64,000 bases of DNA from an uncultured Trichococcus sp. (GCF_963667775.1 NZ_OY764015.1:1815168-1879167); one strand, 5' to 3'; shown: positions 8,853-19,472, counted from the first letter of the stretch. Notes: generated from the sequence alone by a model not told the origin. Program-made: numbers and translations.

Positions 8853-8892
8853 GAAAAAACCGAGCCATGAATCGCAGAACGATTGATGGCTC
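8853..8892 (-). terminator. Terminator of the gpsA-galU operon
   Basis: On the minus strand GAGCCAT pairs with ATGGCTC (8862-8892 overall) with inner pairing, followed by GGTTTTTT. It lies 40 bases after the galU stop. Confidence 0.8.
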
Positions 8893-8932
8893 AGCTTCTG
8901 TTTTTTTTATTCAGCAATCAACTTCCAAACGG

Positions 8933-9826
8933 CTATTTGCCTTCATCCTCGGTAGCCAACTTTTCACCCAGCTCCACAAGGTAATTTTTCAATTTATCCT
9001 TTATTTCCGGATGGGTCAAGCCGTAGGAAATGCTTGTCGTCAGGAATCCGAATTTGTCTCCGACGTCAAAGCGCTTGCCGTCGAAGCGTTTTGCGAAGAC
9101 GCGCTGTGTTTGGTTCAACGTATCGATGGCATCGGTCAATTGGATTTCCCCGCCGGCACCCGGATTCTGATTTTCCAAAATTTCGAAAATTTCCGGAGTC
9201 AGCAAGTAGCGGCCGATGATCGCCAAATTGCTCGGTGCATCTTCCGGATTCGGTTTTTCGACGAACCTGCGGACGTTGAACAAGCCAGGTTCCAGTTCTT
9301 GATCCGGATCGATGATGCCGTATTTGGATGTTTCTTCGTGCGGCACTTCCATGACAGCAATATTCGAAGCATGGGTGCGCTCATAAGCGTCCATCAACTG
9401 CTTGGTCAAGGGAACTTCATCTTCCATCAGATCATCCCCAAGCATGACCACGAAGGGCTCATCCCCGACAAAAGCTTTTGCCTGCAGAACCGCATGGCCC
9501 AATCCCAATGGATAAGACTGACGGACGAAATGGATGCGTAAACCGGTCGTTTCCTGAACCAATTCAAGCAATTCATTTTTGCCTTTTTCACGCAGATTCG
9601 CTTCCAACTCGATATTTGAATCAAAATGGTCTTCGATTGGACGTTTGCTTTTCCCGGTTACGATCAGGATATCTTCGATTCCTGATGCGATCGCTTCTTC
9701 AACGATGAATTGTATGGTAGGTTTATCGACGATCGGCAACATTTCTTTTGCCATCGCTTTCGTTGCCGGTAAAAAACGCGTTCCGAATCCCGCAGCAGGA
9801 ATCACTGCTTTTCTGACTTTCTTCAT
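8933..9826 (-). CDS. galU: UTP--glucose-1-phosphate uridylyltransferase
   Basis: Makes UDP-glucose from UTP and glucose 1-phosphate, supplying glycolipid anchor, wall polymer and capsule synthesis. Length 297 aa. Nucleotidyltransferase signature [20 protein letters not shown] at residues 9-28, then [33 protein letters not shown] and the VEKP sugar-binding loop. Its ATG overlaps the gpsA stop by four bases (ATGA), so the two are translationally coupled. The pairing gpsA-galU is seen in several Lactobacillales. The product of PgcA encoded just downstream is its substrate. Confidence 0.96.
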   Translation of the reverse strand: MKKVRKAVIPAAGFGTRFLPATKAMAKEMLPIVDKPTIQFIVEEAIASGIEDILIVTGKSKRPIEDHFDSNIELEANLREKGKNELLELVQETTGLRIHFVRQSYPLGLGHAVLQAKAFVGDEPFVVMLGDDLMEDEVPLTKQLMDAYERTHASNIAVMEVPHEETSKYGIIDPDQELEPGLFNVRRFVEKPNPEDAPSNLAIIGRYLLTPEIFEILENQNPGAGGEIQLTDAIDTLNQTQRVFAKRFDGKRFDVGDKFGFLTTSISYGLTHPEIKDKLKNYLVELGEKLATEDEGK

Positions 9827-10869
9827 ATTGACTGGCTCCCCTTTTCCACATTTTGAGAAGATTGCTCTGCTTTGCCTTCGCGCAGCATCAATTCCTCGAT
9901 TGCTTGTTTGACATCGACTTTCTCGTACAACACTTTATAGATGGCTTCCGTGATCGGCATTTCGATGCCTTTTTCTTGCGCCAATTCGTAAGCCGCTTTT
10001 GTTGTCGCTACGCCTTCAACGACCATTCCCATATTGTTCAGTACTTCATCCAAGTCATGGCCTTTCCCGATCAGATCCCCCGCTCGCCAGTTCCGCGAAT
10101 GACGGCTGGTGCCGGTCACGATCAGATCGCCTACTCCGCTCAAACCGAAGAAGGTCATTGGATCGGCTCCAAAGGCTGTACCGAGTCGACTTATTTCCGC
10201 CAACCCGCGTGTCATCAGAGCCGCTTTCGCATTATCGCCATAGCCCAATCCGTGGAGCGCTCCTGCACCCACCGCAATAATGTTTTTCAAAGCAGCACCC
10301 AACTCAACCCCGATGACATCCGTGTTCCGGTATACCCGGAAATAGGGATTCATGAACAGTTTTTGCACATAACCTGCATCCTCTTCGTTCTCGGATGCAG
10401 CAGTGATCGTTGTGATGTCCTTTTTCGCAACTTCCTCCGCATGACTTGGTCCGGAAAGGACGACCAGGCTTTCGTATTTTTCTGCCGGAATCTCTTCCTG
10501 GATGATGACGGAAATCCGTTTATGAGTATCCTGTTCCAAACCTTTGCTGGCATGGATCAGATGCGGCCTCGTCTGGCCGTCCAATAGCGATGCAACTTCT
10601 TTTGCGACCAAACGGATCGCTTTTGTCGGAAGAACGAACAAGAGCGCATCAGCGTCTTCTATAGCGGCCTTCAAATTTGTATAGCCCACAATCGCTTCAC
10701 TCAGCTTGGCACCAGGTAAGTAATGCTCATTCGTATGCTGTTCATTGATTTCTTTGATTTGCTGCGGGTCGTTCCCCCAAAGGCGGACTTCATGGCCATT
10801 TTCATCCAATACCATGGATAAGGCTGTTCCCCAAGACCCTGCCCCCAATACGGCGACTTTTTGTCTCAT
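9823..10869 (-). CDS. gpsA: NAD(P)-dependent glycerol-3-phosphate dehydrogenase
   Basis: Makes sn-glycerol 3-phosphate from dihydroxyacetone phosphate, the backbone for phospholipid, lipoteichoic acid and lipoprotein modification. Length 348 aa. The dinucleotide loop [12 protein letters not shown] is at residues 6-17; [11 protein letters not shown], the catalytic-lysine region [13 protein letters not shown] and the substrate-binding SRHSRN follow. The last 15 residues (Ser/Glu-rich) extend past the usual end. A GGAGGGG site precedes the ATG. It follows ppaX by 19 bases on the same strand, so it may belong to one hprK-lgt-ppaX-gpsA-galU transcript. Confidence 0.96.
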   Translation of the reverse strand: MRQKVAVLGAGSWGTALSMVLDENGHEVRLWGNDPQQIKEINEQHTNEHYLPGAKLSEAIVGYTNLKAAIEDADALLFVLPTKAIRLVAKEVASLLDGQTRPHLIHASKGLEQDTHKRISVIIQEEIPAEKYESLVVLSGPSHAEEVAKKDITTITAASENEEDAGYVQKLFMNPYFRVYRNTDVIGVELGAALKNIIAVGAGALHGLGYGDNAKAALMTRGLAEISRLGTAFGADPMTFFGLSGVGDLIVTGTSRHSRNWRAGDLIGKGHDLDEVLNNMGMVVEGVATTKAAYELAQEKGIEMPITEAIYKVLYEKVDVKQAIEELMLREGKAEQSSQNVEKGSQSI

Positions 10870-10888
10870 TTTGCTCGCTTCCCCTCCA

Positions 10889-11539
10889 TTAAACTCTCAC
10901 GCCGGAAAGAATGTATTCTTCCAGTTCCTGTGGATCCTTGACTATTTTTGTTGGCCGATATGGCTGGATGAAGGCTGTCGTTTTTTCGGACCAACCCACG
11001 AAAATGCTTGTGACGCCCGCATTATTGCCTGCGACTATGTCGTGGTGATTGTCGCCGACCATTGCGGTTGTTTCCTGCTCGGCATCCAGATGTTCCATCC
11101 CCAAGAAAAGTGATTCCGGATCGGGTTTCGGATGCGAAAAATCACCTGATCCGATAATGGTGTCAAAGTAATCCGTGATTCCCAGGATCGCTACTCCGCG
11201 TTTCAGCACATCGCTGCGCTTCGTCGAAACGACACCCAAACGGAGCCCCTCTTGCTTGAGGTTCTCCAGCACTTCTTTGATACCCGGGAACAGTCCTATC
11301 ATATCATCATGCTTCTCCAACATGACCTCCCTGTAGCGGGAAACCAGTTCATCCTGTCGAACTGGATCAAGATTCCCGTATATTTCCTCTAAACTGGGAC
11401 CGTTGAATTGGGCCATTTCCTCTTTTTTGAACCGGCCAGGAAAATTTTCCTCCATGACGACAAAGTGACTTTCACTGATGAGCTGGTTCGTGTCGGCGAT
11501 TGTGCCGTCAAAATCAAATAAAACCGTTTTAAAATTCAT
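10889..11539 (-). CDS. ppaX: Pyrophosphatase PpaX (HAD superfamily)
   Basis: HAD hydrolase of 216 aa. The nucleophile motif [10 protein letters not shown] is at residues 8-17; the VVSTKR motif II and the [14 protein letters not shown] motif IV are clear. In Bacillus, PpaX hydrolyses the pyrophosphate released when HprK/P dephosphorylates HPr-Ser-P. The position directly after lgt and hprK is the classical PpaX context and separates it from generic phosphoglycolate phosphatases of the same fold. The ATG has a nearby AAAGGA, with GGAAG further upstream. Confidence 0.9.
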   Translation of the reverse strand: MNFKTVLFDFDGTIADTNQLISESHFVVMEENFPGRFKKEEMAQFNGPSLEEIYGNLDPVRQDELVSRYREVMLEKHDDMIGLFPGIKEVLENLKQEGLRLGVVSTKRSDVLKRGVAILGITDYFDTIIGSGDFSHPKPDPESLFLGMEHLDAEQETTAMVGDNHHDIVAGNNAGVTSIFVGWSEKTTAFIQPYRPTKIVKDPQELEEYILSGVRV

Positions 11540-11546
11540 TCCTTTA

Positions 11547-12383
11547 CTATGCTTCCTTTCTGGTGATGTTCGTGTAATAGGGATCGGGTGGGTAATTATT
11601 TCTGCGTCTGTAAGCCCAGAACATCATCGCTCCGAGGAAAAGCAGGATGGACAGAGCCTGTGACACCCTGATCGGACCGAAAAGATACAGGCTGTCCGTG
11701 CGCATGCCTTCAATGAAGAAGCGACCGAACGAGTACCACATGACGTAAGTGAACATCACTTCACCGACCCGCAACAGCTGTTCTTTTCTGCGCAGAAACA
11801 GGATCAGCAAAAAGCCGGCCAACGACCAAAGTGATTCGTACAAGAAGGTCGGGTGGTAGTACACCCCATTGATATTCATCTGTTCAACGATGAATTCCGG
11901 CAGGAACAAGCTCTCCAAAAAGGCGCGGCTGACTTCCTCACCATGCGCTTCCTGGTTCATGAAATTCCCCCATCTGCCGATGGATTGCGCAATCAGGACT
12001 GCGGGTGCCAAAATATCCATCGTCAACGCAAAGGAAATCCCTTTTCGTTTTGTGTACCAATAGATCGTCAAAATACCGGCGATCAACGCCCCGTAAATGG
12101 CGATGCCACCATTCCAGACCTGAATGATTTCACCTGGGTTCTGCAAATAATAATCCAATTCAAACAATACATAGTAAATGCGGGCACCGATAATCCCGAT
12201 CGGTATCGTCCAGAACATCATATCAACAATGAAATCCGGATCGAGACCTTTTTTGTCGGCCTCTTTCGTAGCCAATGTCATGGCAATAAGGATGCCTGCC
12301 GCGATGATGACACCGTACCAACGGATTTCCAACCCGCCGAACGAAAATGCGACGGGGTTCAATGCGGCTATAAAATTATTCAT
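11547..12383 (-). CDS. lgt: Prolipoprotein diacylglyceryl transferase
   Basis: Integral membrane enzyme that attaches diacylglycerol to the lipobox cysteine of prelipoproteins such as the OpuCC and PstS proteins encoded in this window. Length 278 aa with about seven membrane segments. The Lgt signature GRWGNFMNQEAHG is at about residues 135-147, and the YGLLI-equivalent region YGVIIAAG is near the N-terminus. A second conserved stretch, GRFFIEGMRTDSL, lies near the C-terminus. Ribosome site AAGGAG precedes the ATG. It lies between hprK (21 bases) and ppaX (7 bases), clearly co-transcribed. Confidence 0.97.
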   Translation of the reverse strand: MNNFIAALNPVAFSFGGLEIRWYGVIIAAGILIAMTLATKEADKKGLDPDFIVDMMFWTIPIGIIGARIYYVLFELDYYLQNPGEIIQVWNGGIAIYGALIAGILTIYWYTKRKGISFALTMDILAPAVLIAQSIGRWGNFMNQEAHGEEVSRAFLESLFLPEFIVEQMNINGVYYHPTFLYESLWSLAGFLLILFLRRKEQLLRVGEVMFTYVMWYSFGRFFIEGMRTDSLYLFGPIRVSQALSILLFLGAMMFWAYRRRNNYPPDPYYTNITRKEA

Positions 12384-12404
12384 TTCATTCTCCTTTATTC
12401 ATAC

Positions 12405-13343
12405 TTATTCATCTTTTTGGGTATTCTCTTTTATCAAAGTTTCCAAATTTCTTTCGAAAGTTTCAGCAGCATTATAACCCATTGTTTTCGCACGGAAATT
12501 CATGGCCGCCACTTCGATGATGATGGCCAGGTTTCGCCCGGTTTTCACCGGAATAGTGATTTTAGGAATGCCGACATCCAGAATATCCACAATCTCTTCT
12601 GTGCTGCCCAGACGTTCAAACTTTTTGTCTTTGCCCCAAAGTTCCAGGTTAACGATCAGATTGACTTCGTTCGCCTGCTTGACCGCACCGGCCCCGAACA
12701 GCGTCATCACATCAATGATGCCGATTCCGCGGATTTCGATCAAATGGCGAAGGATACCCGGCGCCTCACCGATCAGCGTATTCTCATCGTGCTGATACAA
12801 GTCGACACGATCGTCAGCGACCAGACGGTGGCCTTTTTGGATCAATTCCAAAGCCGTTTCCGACTTCCCGACACCGCTGTCCCCTGTGATCATGACGCCC
12901 ATTCCAAAAACATCCACGAAAACCCCGTGCATCGAAACCCGTTCCGCCAACTTGCCCTCAAGAAAATTGGTGATGTTACTGGAAACTCTTGTCGTTCTGG
13001 ATTGCGCCGAAAGAATCGGTATACCGGCTTCCTGTGCGGCTTTCGTCAATTCTGCGGGCGCCTGCAGTTTGCGTCCGATAACGAAGCAAGGCGTTTCTTT
13101 GCTGCAAAGGCGTCTCATGACGATCAGGCGCTCTTCGGCGGTCATCCGCTCGATAAAAGTCAGTTCCGTTTTCCCCAACAACTGAATGCGGGCCGACGGG
13201 TAAAAATTAAAGAAACCGGTCAACTCAACACCGGGTCTGGAGATTTCGCTGGTCGTGATCTTGTTGCCCAAAAATTCTTCTCCGCTCAGTACAATATAAC
13301 CTGAAGAATCCACTAATTCCTTTACAGTGACTGTATTCGCCAT
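12405..13343 (-). CDS. hprK: HPr kinase/phosphorylase
   Basis: Bifunctional enzyme that phosphorylates or dephosphorylates Ser46 of HPr in response to ATP, fructose bisphosphate, phosphate and pyrophosphate, controlling carbon catabolite repression. 312 aa with the chosen start; an ATG 21 bases further out is less likely because the GAGGG site sits just before this one. Walker A GDSGVGKS at about 154-161, the LVADDRVDL catalytic stretch, and the HprK signature EIRGIGIIDV near 203-212 are visible. First gene of the hprK-lgt-ppaX cluster. Confidence 0.97.
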   Translation of the reverse strand: MANTVTVKELVDSSGYIVLSGEEFLGNKITTSEISRPGVELTGFFNFYPSARIQLLGKTELTFIERMTAEERLIVMRRLCSKETPCFVIGRKLQAPAELTKAAQEAGIPILSAQSRTTRVSSNITNFLEGKLAERVSMHGVFVDVFGMGVMITGDSGVGKSETALELIQKGHRLVADDRVDLYQHDENTLIGEAPGILRHLIEIRGIGIIDVMTLFGAGAVKQANEVNLIVNLELWGKDKKFERLGSTEEIVDILDVGIPKITIPVKTGRNLAIIIEVAAMNFRAKTMGYNAAETFERNLETLIKENTQKDE

Positions 13344-13491
13344 TCTTATCCCTCGCTCTATCATTTAATTTCCTTACCCCGACCAGGCAGGATTTTCTTT
13401 TAATTTCCATCTCACCGCAAACAATGATTGGCTCGCTTGTGGTTTATTGTATTCCTATCCATCATAACATTTTATCCACTCATACGAAAGA

Positions 13492-13532
13492 ACAAAAGGC
13501 AGCTGAAACAATCGTTTCAACTGCCTTATTTT
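13492..13532 (-). terminator. Terminator of the yvlB-C-D-like operon
   Basis: AAGGCAGCTGAAAC (13496-13509) pairs with GTTTCAACTGCCTT (13514-13527); on the minus strand it is followed by TTTTGTTCTTTC. It separates the operon from hprK. Confidence 0.85.
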
Positions 13533-13572
13533 AAGTTATTTGGTGCTGATTGCACTTGCTGATTCAGACAGG

Positions 13573-13917
13573 TTAATGCGCGTCTTCCCTGCTCAGGAAC
13601 ATATGCACGACCGACATGATCAGAGCCACAAGGAATGCCGTGCCGTAGCTCGTGAAGTGGAATCCGGGTCCCACCAACCAAGAAGTCAGATACAGCATGA
13701 AGCCATTGATGACCAGGCTGAACAAGCCGAACGTAAGAATCGTGATCGGGAACGAGAGGATCGAAAGCACCGGTTTGATCAGAAAATTGACGATACCTAA
13801 GACAATGCTGGCCCAAAATGCCGTCCATAGGCTATGCACATAGAATGACGGTGCCATGAAATAAGCCAAAGCGATGAACACTAGCGAATTGACGGCCGCT
13901 TTCTTCCAGAATCCCAT
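13573..13917 (-). CDS. yvlD: Phage-holin-family (YvlD-like) membrane protein
   Basis: Small membrane protein of 114 aa with four hydrophobic segments, matching the mycobacterial-phage-holin-IV / YvlD family. In Bacillus the yvlABCD operon is under envelope-stress sigma factor control; no lytic role is known. The gene starts within the stop codon of the preceding PspC-domain gene (TGATG, one-base overlap), so the two are coupled. Last gene before the operon terminator. Confidence 0.82.
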   Translation of the reverse strand: MGFWKKAAVNSLVFIALAYFMAPSFYVHSLWTAFWASIVLGIVNFLIKPVLSILSFPITILTFGLFSLVINGFMLYLTSWLVGPGFHFTSYGTAFLVALIMSVVHMFLSREDAH

Positions 13918-14240
13918 CAGAAATCACTCCAGTCGTCCTCTTCTTTTTTATCCACTGGTTTTGCTTCCTTTACTGGTCTTGAAGCGTCAGAACTGCGGCG
14001 GGAGGATGAAGACCCGTAGGTTCCGCCGAATGATTGTCCGTTGCCGCTTTGACCCGGTTCAGGCATCAGTATCGCCATCAGGATATACAGCAATACGGGC
14101 GATCCGACTCCCGCAAAGACGGCAATCAGAAAGATCACACGCACAATCGTCGAGTCGATGCCGAAGTATTCGGCAATGCCTCCCAGAACACCGCTGACTT
14201 GTCTGTCTGTAGCAGATTTGGTTAATTTTTTCATGTTCAT
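13917..14240 (-). CDS. yvlC: PspC-domain protein (YvlC-like)
   Basis: 107 aa. The PspC domain covers residues 3-62: the TDRQVSGVLGGIAEYFGID stretch followed by a hydrophobic hairpin ending PVLLYILMAILMPEP. The C-terminal third is Ser/Gly/Asp-rich and charged. PspC proteins sense or respond to membrane stress; in Firmicutes they occur beside LiaRS- or sigma-W-type systems. No response regulator is encoded here. It sits between the DUF4097 gene and the holin-like gene, an arrangement seen in yvlBCD. Confidence 0.85.
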   Translation of the reverse strand: MNMKKLTKSATDRQVSGVLGGIAEYFGIDSTIVRVIFLIAVFAGVGSPVLLYILMAILMPEPGQSGNGQSFGGTYGSSSSRRSSDASRPVKEAKPVDKKEEDDWSDF

Positions 14241-14275
14241 TCTCTCCTTATTTATGACCTTTATTATCGTTATTT

Positions 14276-15787
14276 TTAGTTATTTTTTAAGAATATGTTT
14301 CCTGTTGTTGTCTTTAATTCTACCATAACCGGCGATTCCTCGTCCATTCGTCTGAATTCCAGATACTTGTTGGTGTGCTCATTTTTTTGACGGATGATTT
14401 CGATGTTCTCCATCCGGTTCATGATTTTCCCTAAGGAACTGCTGGCTTTCACTTCTGCACTTTTGGCAGCCGGCAAAGACAGCTTGACGGAACCATTGAC
14501 GGAGCTGGCTTGTATCTGTTTGGCATTGATTCCCGGATAAGACAGTTTCACGTCGCCGTTCACAACGGAAACCGTTGCGCTGATGACATCGCTCTTGATC
14601 GTCAGACTGCCGTTGATGGTCTTCGCCAGCACATCAACAATCGTGCTTTCTGAGACATCCAGGTTTCCATTGACGCCGTCCGTCTCCAACATGATGGCTT
14701 TGAGCCCTGAGATCACCATATTGCCGTTCGTGGATTTGATGTAGAAATCTTTTCCTTCGATGTTTTTCAGAGTCGCATGCCCGTTCAACATTTTGATTGC
14801 GACGTAATCGTATTCGCGTTTCGGTAGGGAGACGACAATATCGCACTTCACCCGTTTGTTCGGAACGCGGAAAGTGAATTTATCCTCATCCATCACCAGC
14901 GTGCTGCGCGCGTCGAATGCTTCCTTCGCTGTCGCTTCTTCGGTTTTCCCGTAAATCTTCACATCCGCGGCGACCGAAATGGTTTCGTTATCCCAGCTCT
15001 GCAACGTCACATTGCCGTTTGCCAACTGAAAATCCAGGATCGTCGCTGTGTTTTGATCGAATGTGAATTCATGCTGGAATTTGCTGGTGATCAATCCTGG
15101 AATCTTGATATTGAAATCAGTATCTTTCCAATCGACATTCTCTGCGACCGTTTGCACCGTATCGGTCAAAAACTTGCTTAATTGTGCGCCCGCTTTGGTG
15201 AGACGTTCCGTGAAATTGGTGGCTGTGTCTTTCCATTCCTCTTTTTTGCCCAGTTTCTCGCCGAAGGATTTCACACTGTTTTCCACATGCTCTTTTTTGA
15301 GGCTGCGCATTTTTTGTTCCATCTCGACTTTTTCAGCTTCCAATGCGACTGCTTGTCCACGGAGACCCTCCAGCTCTTCGTCCAGGCGTATCAAGGTGAT
15401 TTCCTGTTCTCCCGTCAAATCGCCCAGTTCATCGGCTGTCGCCAATTCTTGCCTTTTCTCAGTTTTGTCGTTGATTTGTTTCTTCAGCATTTGGAGCGCT
15501 TCGCCTTTTGCATCTATCTGAGAGGAGAAGTAGGAAATCTCACTGGCCAACTCATCCAAAATCTTTTCCAAATTTTTGCGGTCTTCACGTTCTTGAACCG
15601 ATACTTGTTCCTTTTGCGCTGCGGCGGCTGATGAATTATCGGGTGCATCGGTGAAATCTTGTTGTTGATTCAATTTCACTGCATCTTTTCCTTCGCGCTT
15701 GGCTAAATTCTCCAAAAGTACCAAAGCTTCTTCAGTAGTGATGATGCCTTCTCTTACCAACGTCAAAATTCGGTCTCTTTCATTCAT
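14276..15787 (-). CDS. yvlB: DUF4097 beta-repeat protein with coiled coil (YvlB/LiaG-like)
   Basis: 503 aa. Residues 1-30 form a short helical N-domain (ERDRILTLVREGIITTEEALVLLENLA) as in YvlB. About 75-175 is strongly charged and heptad-like, probably a coiled coil. From about 250 to the end come DUF4097-type beta repeats with recurring short Asn/Gly-containing rungs (ANGNVTL, STNGNM, GVNGNLDV, INGSLTI, VNGDVKL, VNGSVKL), suggesting a beta-helix. No signal peptide or membrane segment, so it is probably cytoplasmic. It is the first gene of a likely envelope-stress operon with the PspC and YvlD genes. Confidence 0.85.
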   Translation of the reverse strand: MNERDRILTLVREGIITTEEALVLLENLAKREGKDAVKLNQQQDFTDAPDNSSAAAAQKEQVSVQEREDRKNLEKILDELASEISYFSSQIDAKGEALQMLKKQINDKTEKRQELATADELGDLTGEQEITLIRLDEELEGLRGQAVALEAEKVEMEQKMRSLKKEHVENSVKSFGEKLGKKEEWKDTATNFTERLTKAGAQLSKFLTDTVQTVAENVDWKDTDFNIKIPGLITSKFQHEFTFDQNTATILDFQLANGNVTLQSWDNETISVAADVKIYGKTEEATAKEAFDARSTLVMDEDKFTFRVPNKRVKCDIVVSLPKREYDYVAIKMLNGHATLKNIEGKDFYIKSTNGNMVISGLKAIMLETDGVNGNLDVSESTIVDVLAKTINGSLTIKSDVISATVSVVNGDVKLSYPGINAKQIQASSVNGSVKLSLPAAKSAEVKASSSLGKIMNRMENIEIIRQKNEHTNKYLEFRRMDEESPVMVELKTTTGNIFLKNN

Positions 15788-15944
15788 GGTGGTTCCTCCT
15801 TGTGGTTATCTATCTATTCACTGACAGGGTACAGTTTGCCTTTTCTGATTAACTGTTGCTTATGTCCTTATTATGCCCAATTTCCTTTCGTTTGTCATAG
15901 GTCTTTAGATTGATTTTCCCTTCAGCAGAAATGACTAGCTAATT

Positions 15945-15974
15945 GGAAAAAGGCCAACCGGAATCGGCTGGCCT
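15945..15974 (-). terminator. Terminator of uvrA
   Basis: On the minus strand GGCCAGCCG pairs with CGGTTGGCC (one G-T) around a tetraloop, then TTTTTCC. It lies 11 bases after the uvrA stop. Confidence 0.88.
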
Positions 15975-15984
15975 CTATCGGCAA

Positions 15985-18831
15985 TTATTCTTTTGTGGTC
16001 CTTGCTTTGTCCCGTTCAAGGATAGGTTTCAGGAATTGGCCGGTATAGCTGCCCTTCACTTCGGCGATTTCTTCCGGAGTGCCGGTTGCGAGGACAGTCC
16101 CCCCGCCGGCACCACCTTCAGGGCCCATATCGATGATATAATCGGCCGTTTTGATCACATCGAGATTGTGTTCGATCACCACAATCGTGTTACCGGCTTC
16201 CACCAAACGATCCAAAACCTGCAACAATCTGGCGATATCGTGCGTGTGCAACCCTGTGGTCGGTTCATCCAGTATATAGAAGGTCTTTCCGCTTGATACC
16301 CGCTGCAGTTCACTGGCCAATTTCATCCGCTGGGCTTCACCGCCGGATAAAGTCGTGGCCGGCTGTCCCAATCGCACATAACCAAGGCCGACATCTACGA
16401 TGGTCTGCAGCTTGCGCCTGATTTTAGGGATGGCTTCAAAATAAGCCAAAGCTTCCTCGATCGTCATATCCAGCACTTGGGCGATATTCTTGCCTTTGTA
16501 TTGCACTTCCAACGTTTCGGAATTGTAGCGCGTGCCATGGCAGACTTCGCAAGGCACGTAGACATCCGGCAGGAAATGCATCTCGATCTTCAGAATGCCG
16601 TCGCCACGGCAGGCTTCGCAACGTCCACCCTTTACGTTGAAGCTGAAGCGGCCTTTTTTGTATCCGCGGATTTTGGCTTCGTTAGTGCTGGCAAAAAGGT
16701 CGCGCATATCATCGAAGACACTGGTGTACGTGGCCGGATTGCTTCGTGGCGTCCGCCCGATCGGACTTTGATCGATATCGATGACTTTCTCCAGACCTTC
16801 GAAACCGCTGATCGTCTTGAACTTGCCTGGCTTCTCTTTTGTTCGGGTTAGTTCTTTGGCAAGGGCCGTCTTCAGGACATTGTTGACCAAGGAACTTTTT
16901 CCCGAACCGGACACGCCTGTCACTGCCACGATTTTCCCTAAAGGAAAGGCAGCATCCACATTCTTCAGGTTATTTTCAGTGGCACCGGTCACTTTGACGG
17001 CACCTCTGTCTTCGGTTCTCCGCTTCTCCGGGACCGGGATGAACAATTTCCCTGACAGATATTTTCCGGTCAGCGATTTCCTGTTTTTCATGACCTGTTC
17101 AGGCGTACCGGCAGCCACAATTTCACCGCCGAGTTCACCCGCACCCGGTCCGATATCGATCAGATAATCCGCCTGCATCATCGTGTCTTCATCATGCTCC
17201 ACAACGATCAGCGTGTTGCCGAGGTCGCGCATGCTTTTCATCGATTCGATCAGGCGGTTGTTGTCGCGTTGATGCAACCCGATCGACGGCTCATCCAAGA
17301 TGTAGAGGACGCCGGACAGGTTGGAGCCTATTTGCGTCGCCAAGCGGATGCGCTGCGCTTCACCACCGGAGAGCGTGCCCGCCGTCCGGCTCAGCGTCAA
17401 GTAGTCGAGCCCGACATTTTTCAGGAAGATCAGGCGTGACAATATTTCCTTCAGGATAGGCGCCGCAATCTGCTGCTCCTGTTCCGAAAGAGCAATATTC
17501 TCGAAGAAGGCGACAGCATTTTCGATGGAAAATTCCGTGACTTGCCCGATATCGTGTTCGGCAACTTTCACAGACAAGGCTTGCTCGTTAAGACGATAGC
17601 CATGGCAAGTGTGGCAAGCTAGTTCGGTCATGTACTGGCGCATCGCTTCGCGCGTAAAATCGCTCGACGTTTCTTTGTAGCGCCGATTGACGTTGGTGAT
17701 GACCCCTTCAAAGGGGATATCGACATCGCGGACACCACCGAATTCATTCTGGTAATGGAAATGGAACAGGTCGCCTCCAGCACCATAGAGCAGTTTTTGC
17801 TGGGTATCGGTGCTCAGTTCGGCAAACGGAAGGTCCATATCGATCCCGTTCTGTCCACAAAATTGGCGCAACATTTCCGGATAGTAGTTCGAACTGATCG
17901 GATTCCACGGTACCAAAGCCCCTTCATTCAAAGAAAGCTGCTTATCCGGAACGATCAGGTCGGGATCGACTTCCAGCTTCATCCCCAACCCGTCACATTC
18001 GGAACAGGCTCCGTAAGGCGCGTTGAAAGAAAACAGGCGCGGTTCGATTTCGCCTATCGTAAATCCGCAATAAGGGCAAGCATGATGTTCGCTGAACAAA
18101 AGTTCTTCACTGCCAATGACATCAACAATGGCATATCCATCGGCCAGATGCAAAGCAGCTTCGATCGAATCGAAGATACGCGAACGGATGCCTTCTTTGA
18201 TGACCACCCGATCCACAACGATCGCGATGTCATGTTTTTTGTTCTTCTCCAGTTCGATGTCTTCAGAAACATCAAACAATTCCCCATCGACGCGGACGCG
18301 GACATAGCCTTGCTTTTTGATGTCCTCGAATACTTTTTTGTGCTGCCCTTTTTTCCCTTTGACGATTGGTGCCAGTATCTGCAGTTTCGTGCGTTCCGGC
18401 AGCTCAAGAACTTGATTCACCATCTGCTCGGGCGATTGGCTGCTGATCGGTGTGCCATCATTCGGACAAATCGGATGCCCCACACGCGCAAAAAGGAGGC
18501 GCAGGAAATCATTGACTTCTGTAACCGTGCCGACAGTCGAACGGGGATTGCGGTTCGTCGTCTTTTGATCGATCGCAATCGCCGGACTCAAGCCATCAAT
18601 ACTGTCCACATCCGGTTTATCCATTTGACCCAAAAACTGGCGGGCATAGGCGGAGAGGCTCTCCACATAGCGTCTTTGACCTTCCGCATAAAGCGTATCG
18701 AAAGCCAATGAGCTCTTGCCCGATCCGGAAAGACCGGTCATGACGACAAGCTTATCCCTTGGGATGGTGACATCTATATTCTTCAAATTGTGCGAACGGG
18801 CTCCCCGTACGATGATTTGGTCTTTTGCCAT
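15985..18831 (-). CDS. uvrA: Excinuclease ABC subunit A
   Basis: DNA damage recognition ATPase of nucleotide excision repair (948 aa, typical). Two ABC modules: Walker [10 protein letters not shown] near residue 31 and GVSGSGKSS near 640, each with an LSGGEAQR signature. Zinc-binding CPYCGF/CSEC lies in the first half, and the CEACRGDG...CEVCHGTRY zinc module in the second. The UvrB-binding and insertion domains are present by length. uvrB, usually next to uvrA in Firmicutes, is absent from this window. A plausible promoter region of about 100 bases separates it from the ArsR-family gene upstream on the same strand. Confidence 0.97.
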   Translation of the reverse strand: MAKDQIIVRGARSHNLKNIDVTIPRDKLVVMTGLSGSGKSSLAFDTLYAEGQRRYVESLSAYARQFLGQMDKPDVDSIDGLSPAIAIDQKTTNRNPRSTVGTVTEVNDFLRLLFARVGHPICPNDGTPISSQSPEQMVNQVLELPERTKLQILAPIVKGKKGQHKKVFEDIKKQGYVRVRVDGELFDVSEDIELEKNKKHDIAIVVDRVVIKEGIRSRIFDSIEAALHLADGYAIVDVIGSEELLFSEHHACPYCGFTIGEIEPRLFSFNAPYGACSECDGLGMKLEVDPDLIVPDKQLSLNEGALVPWNPISSNYYPEMLRQFCGQNGIDMDLPFAELSTDTQQKLLYGAGGDLFHFHYQNEFGGVRDVDIPFEGVITNVNRRYKETSSDFTREAMRQYMTELACHTCHGYRLNEQALSVKVAEHDIGQVTEFSIENAVAFFENIALSEQEQQIAAPILKEILSRLIFLKNVGLDYLTLSRTAGTLSGGEAQRIRLATQIGSNLSGVLYILDEPSIGLHQRDNNRLIESMKSMRDLGNTLIVVEHDEDTMMQADYLIDIGPGAGELGGEIVAAGTPEQVMKNRKSLTGKYLSGKLFIPVPEKRRTEDRGAVKVTGATENNLKNVDAAFPLGKIVAVTGVSGSGKSSLVNNVLKTALAKELTRTKEKPGKFKTISGFEGLEKVIDIDQSPIGRTPRSNPATYTSVFDDMRDLFASTNEAKIRGYKKGRFSFNVKGGRCEACRGDGILKIEMHFLPDVYVPCEVCHGTRYNSETLEVQYKGKNIAQVLDMTIEEALAYFEAIPKIRRKLQTIVDVGLGYVRLGQPATTLSGGEAQRMKLASELQRVSSGKTFYILDEPTTGLHTHDIARLLQVLDRLVEAGNTIVVIEHNLDVIKTADYIIDMGPEGGAGGGTVLATGTPEEIAEVKGSYTGQFLKPILERDKARTTKE

Positions 18832-18936
18832 AATTTCAGATCCTTCTTTGACTTATTCTTTGGTTTTCGTTTGCTTCCTGTTTGTCTGTAGTATACCATA
18901 TCCAGAACCAAAAAGAACACTAGTTCGCACTCTTGT

Positions 18937-19296
18937 TCAAAACTGTTTCTTACCGGCGGAGCGTGTGTCTGACTCCTCATGCTCCTCTTCTCTGCCATGC
19001 TCCGCATGTTCGGTTGCCAAGTGCAGGATTGCGTATACATGCTGGTCATCTTGGCTGTACAGAATATTTTTGCCGCTTCTTCTGCTCTTCACCAACTTCG
19101 CTTCGCGCAGCTTCTTCAGCTGATGCGACACCGCTGATTGCTCCAAATCAAGTTCCTCTGCAATGGCATTAACGTTCAGTTCCCGGTTTTCCAGTACATG
19201 GAGGATCAAAAAACGGGTCGGATCTCCGATCAATTTGAATATTTTCGTAACTGCCTGTATCGTTTCTGTATTCAATTCTGACATCCTCTCACTCAA
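18937..19296 (-). CDS. ArsR/SmtB-family metal-responsive repressor (CzrA-like)
   Basis: Winged-helix repressor of 119 aa. The recognition-helix region is LEQSAVSHQLKKLREAKLV. The C-terminal helix carries D-x-H, then H 11 residues later and another H three residues further (in QDDQHVYAILHLATEHAEHG). This exactly matches the alpha-5 Zn/Co site of CzrA/SmtB. The alpha-3N cysteine site of ArsR is missing. A Ser/Glu/His-rich tail follows. The frame opens with TTG at 19296; an ATG four codons in (19284) is the alternative. No efflux pump is adjacent; flanks are uvrA and phoU, so its target must be elsewhere or itself. Confidence 0.88.
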   Translation of the reverse strand: MSERMSELNTETIQAVTKIFKLIGDPTRFLILHVLENRELNVNAIAEELDLEQSAVSHQLKKLREAKLVKSRRSGKNILYSQDDQHVYAILHLATEHAEHGREEEHEESDTRSAGKKQF

Positions 19297-19424
19297 TCCC
19301 CTATTCCTTATTCAACCCTTATTCTAGCAAATTCAGCCGTTCTGTGAAAGCTATTGCACTTGCTGTCAAAGGCAATCAACTGCAAAGGAACTATCTTGGG
19401 TTTGCTAACGAAATGATGCAAAGA

Positions 19425-19466
19425 AACAAAAAAACGTTGCGACACCTTTTGGGCATCGCAACGTTG
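19425..19466 (-). terminator. Terminator of the first pst operon
   Basis: On the minus strand AACGTTGCGA pairs with TCGCAACGTT around a 13-base loop, followed by TTTTTTG. It lies just after the phoU stop. Confidence 0.88.
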
Positions 19467-19472
19467 CTCTCA

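Noticed and set aside
11853..13304. 483-codon plus-strand frame over lgt and hprK
   Set aside because: It spans two well-supported genes and their junction on the opposite strand and has no recognisable motif or ribosome site.
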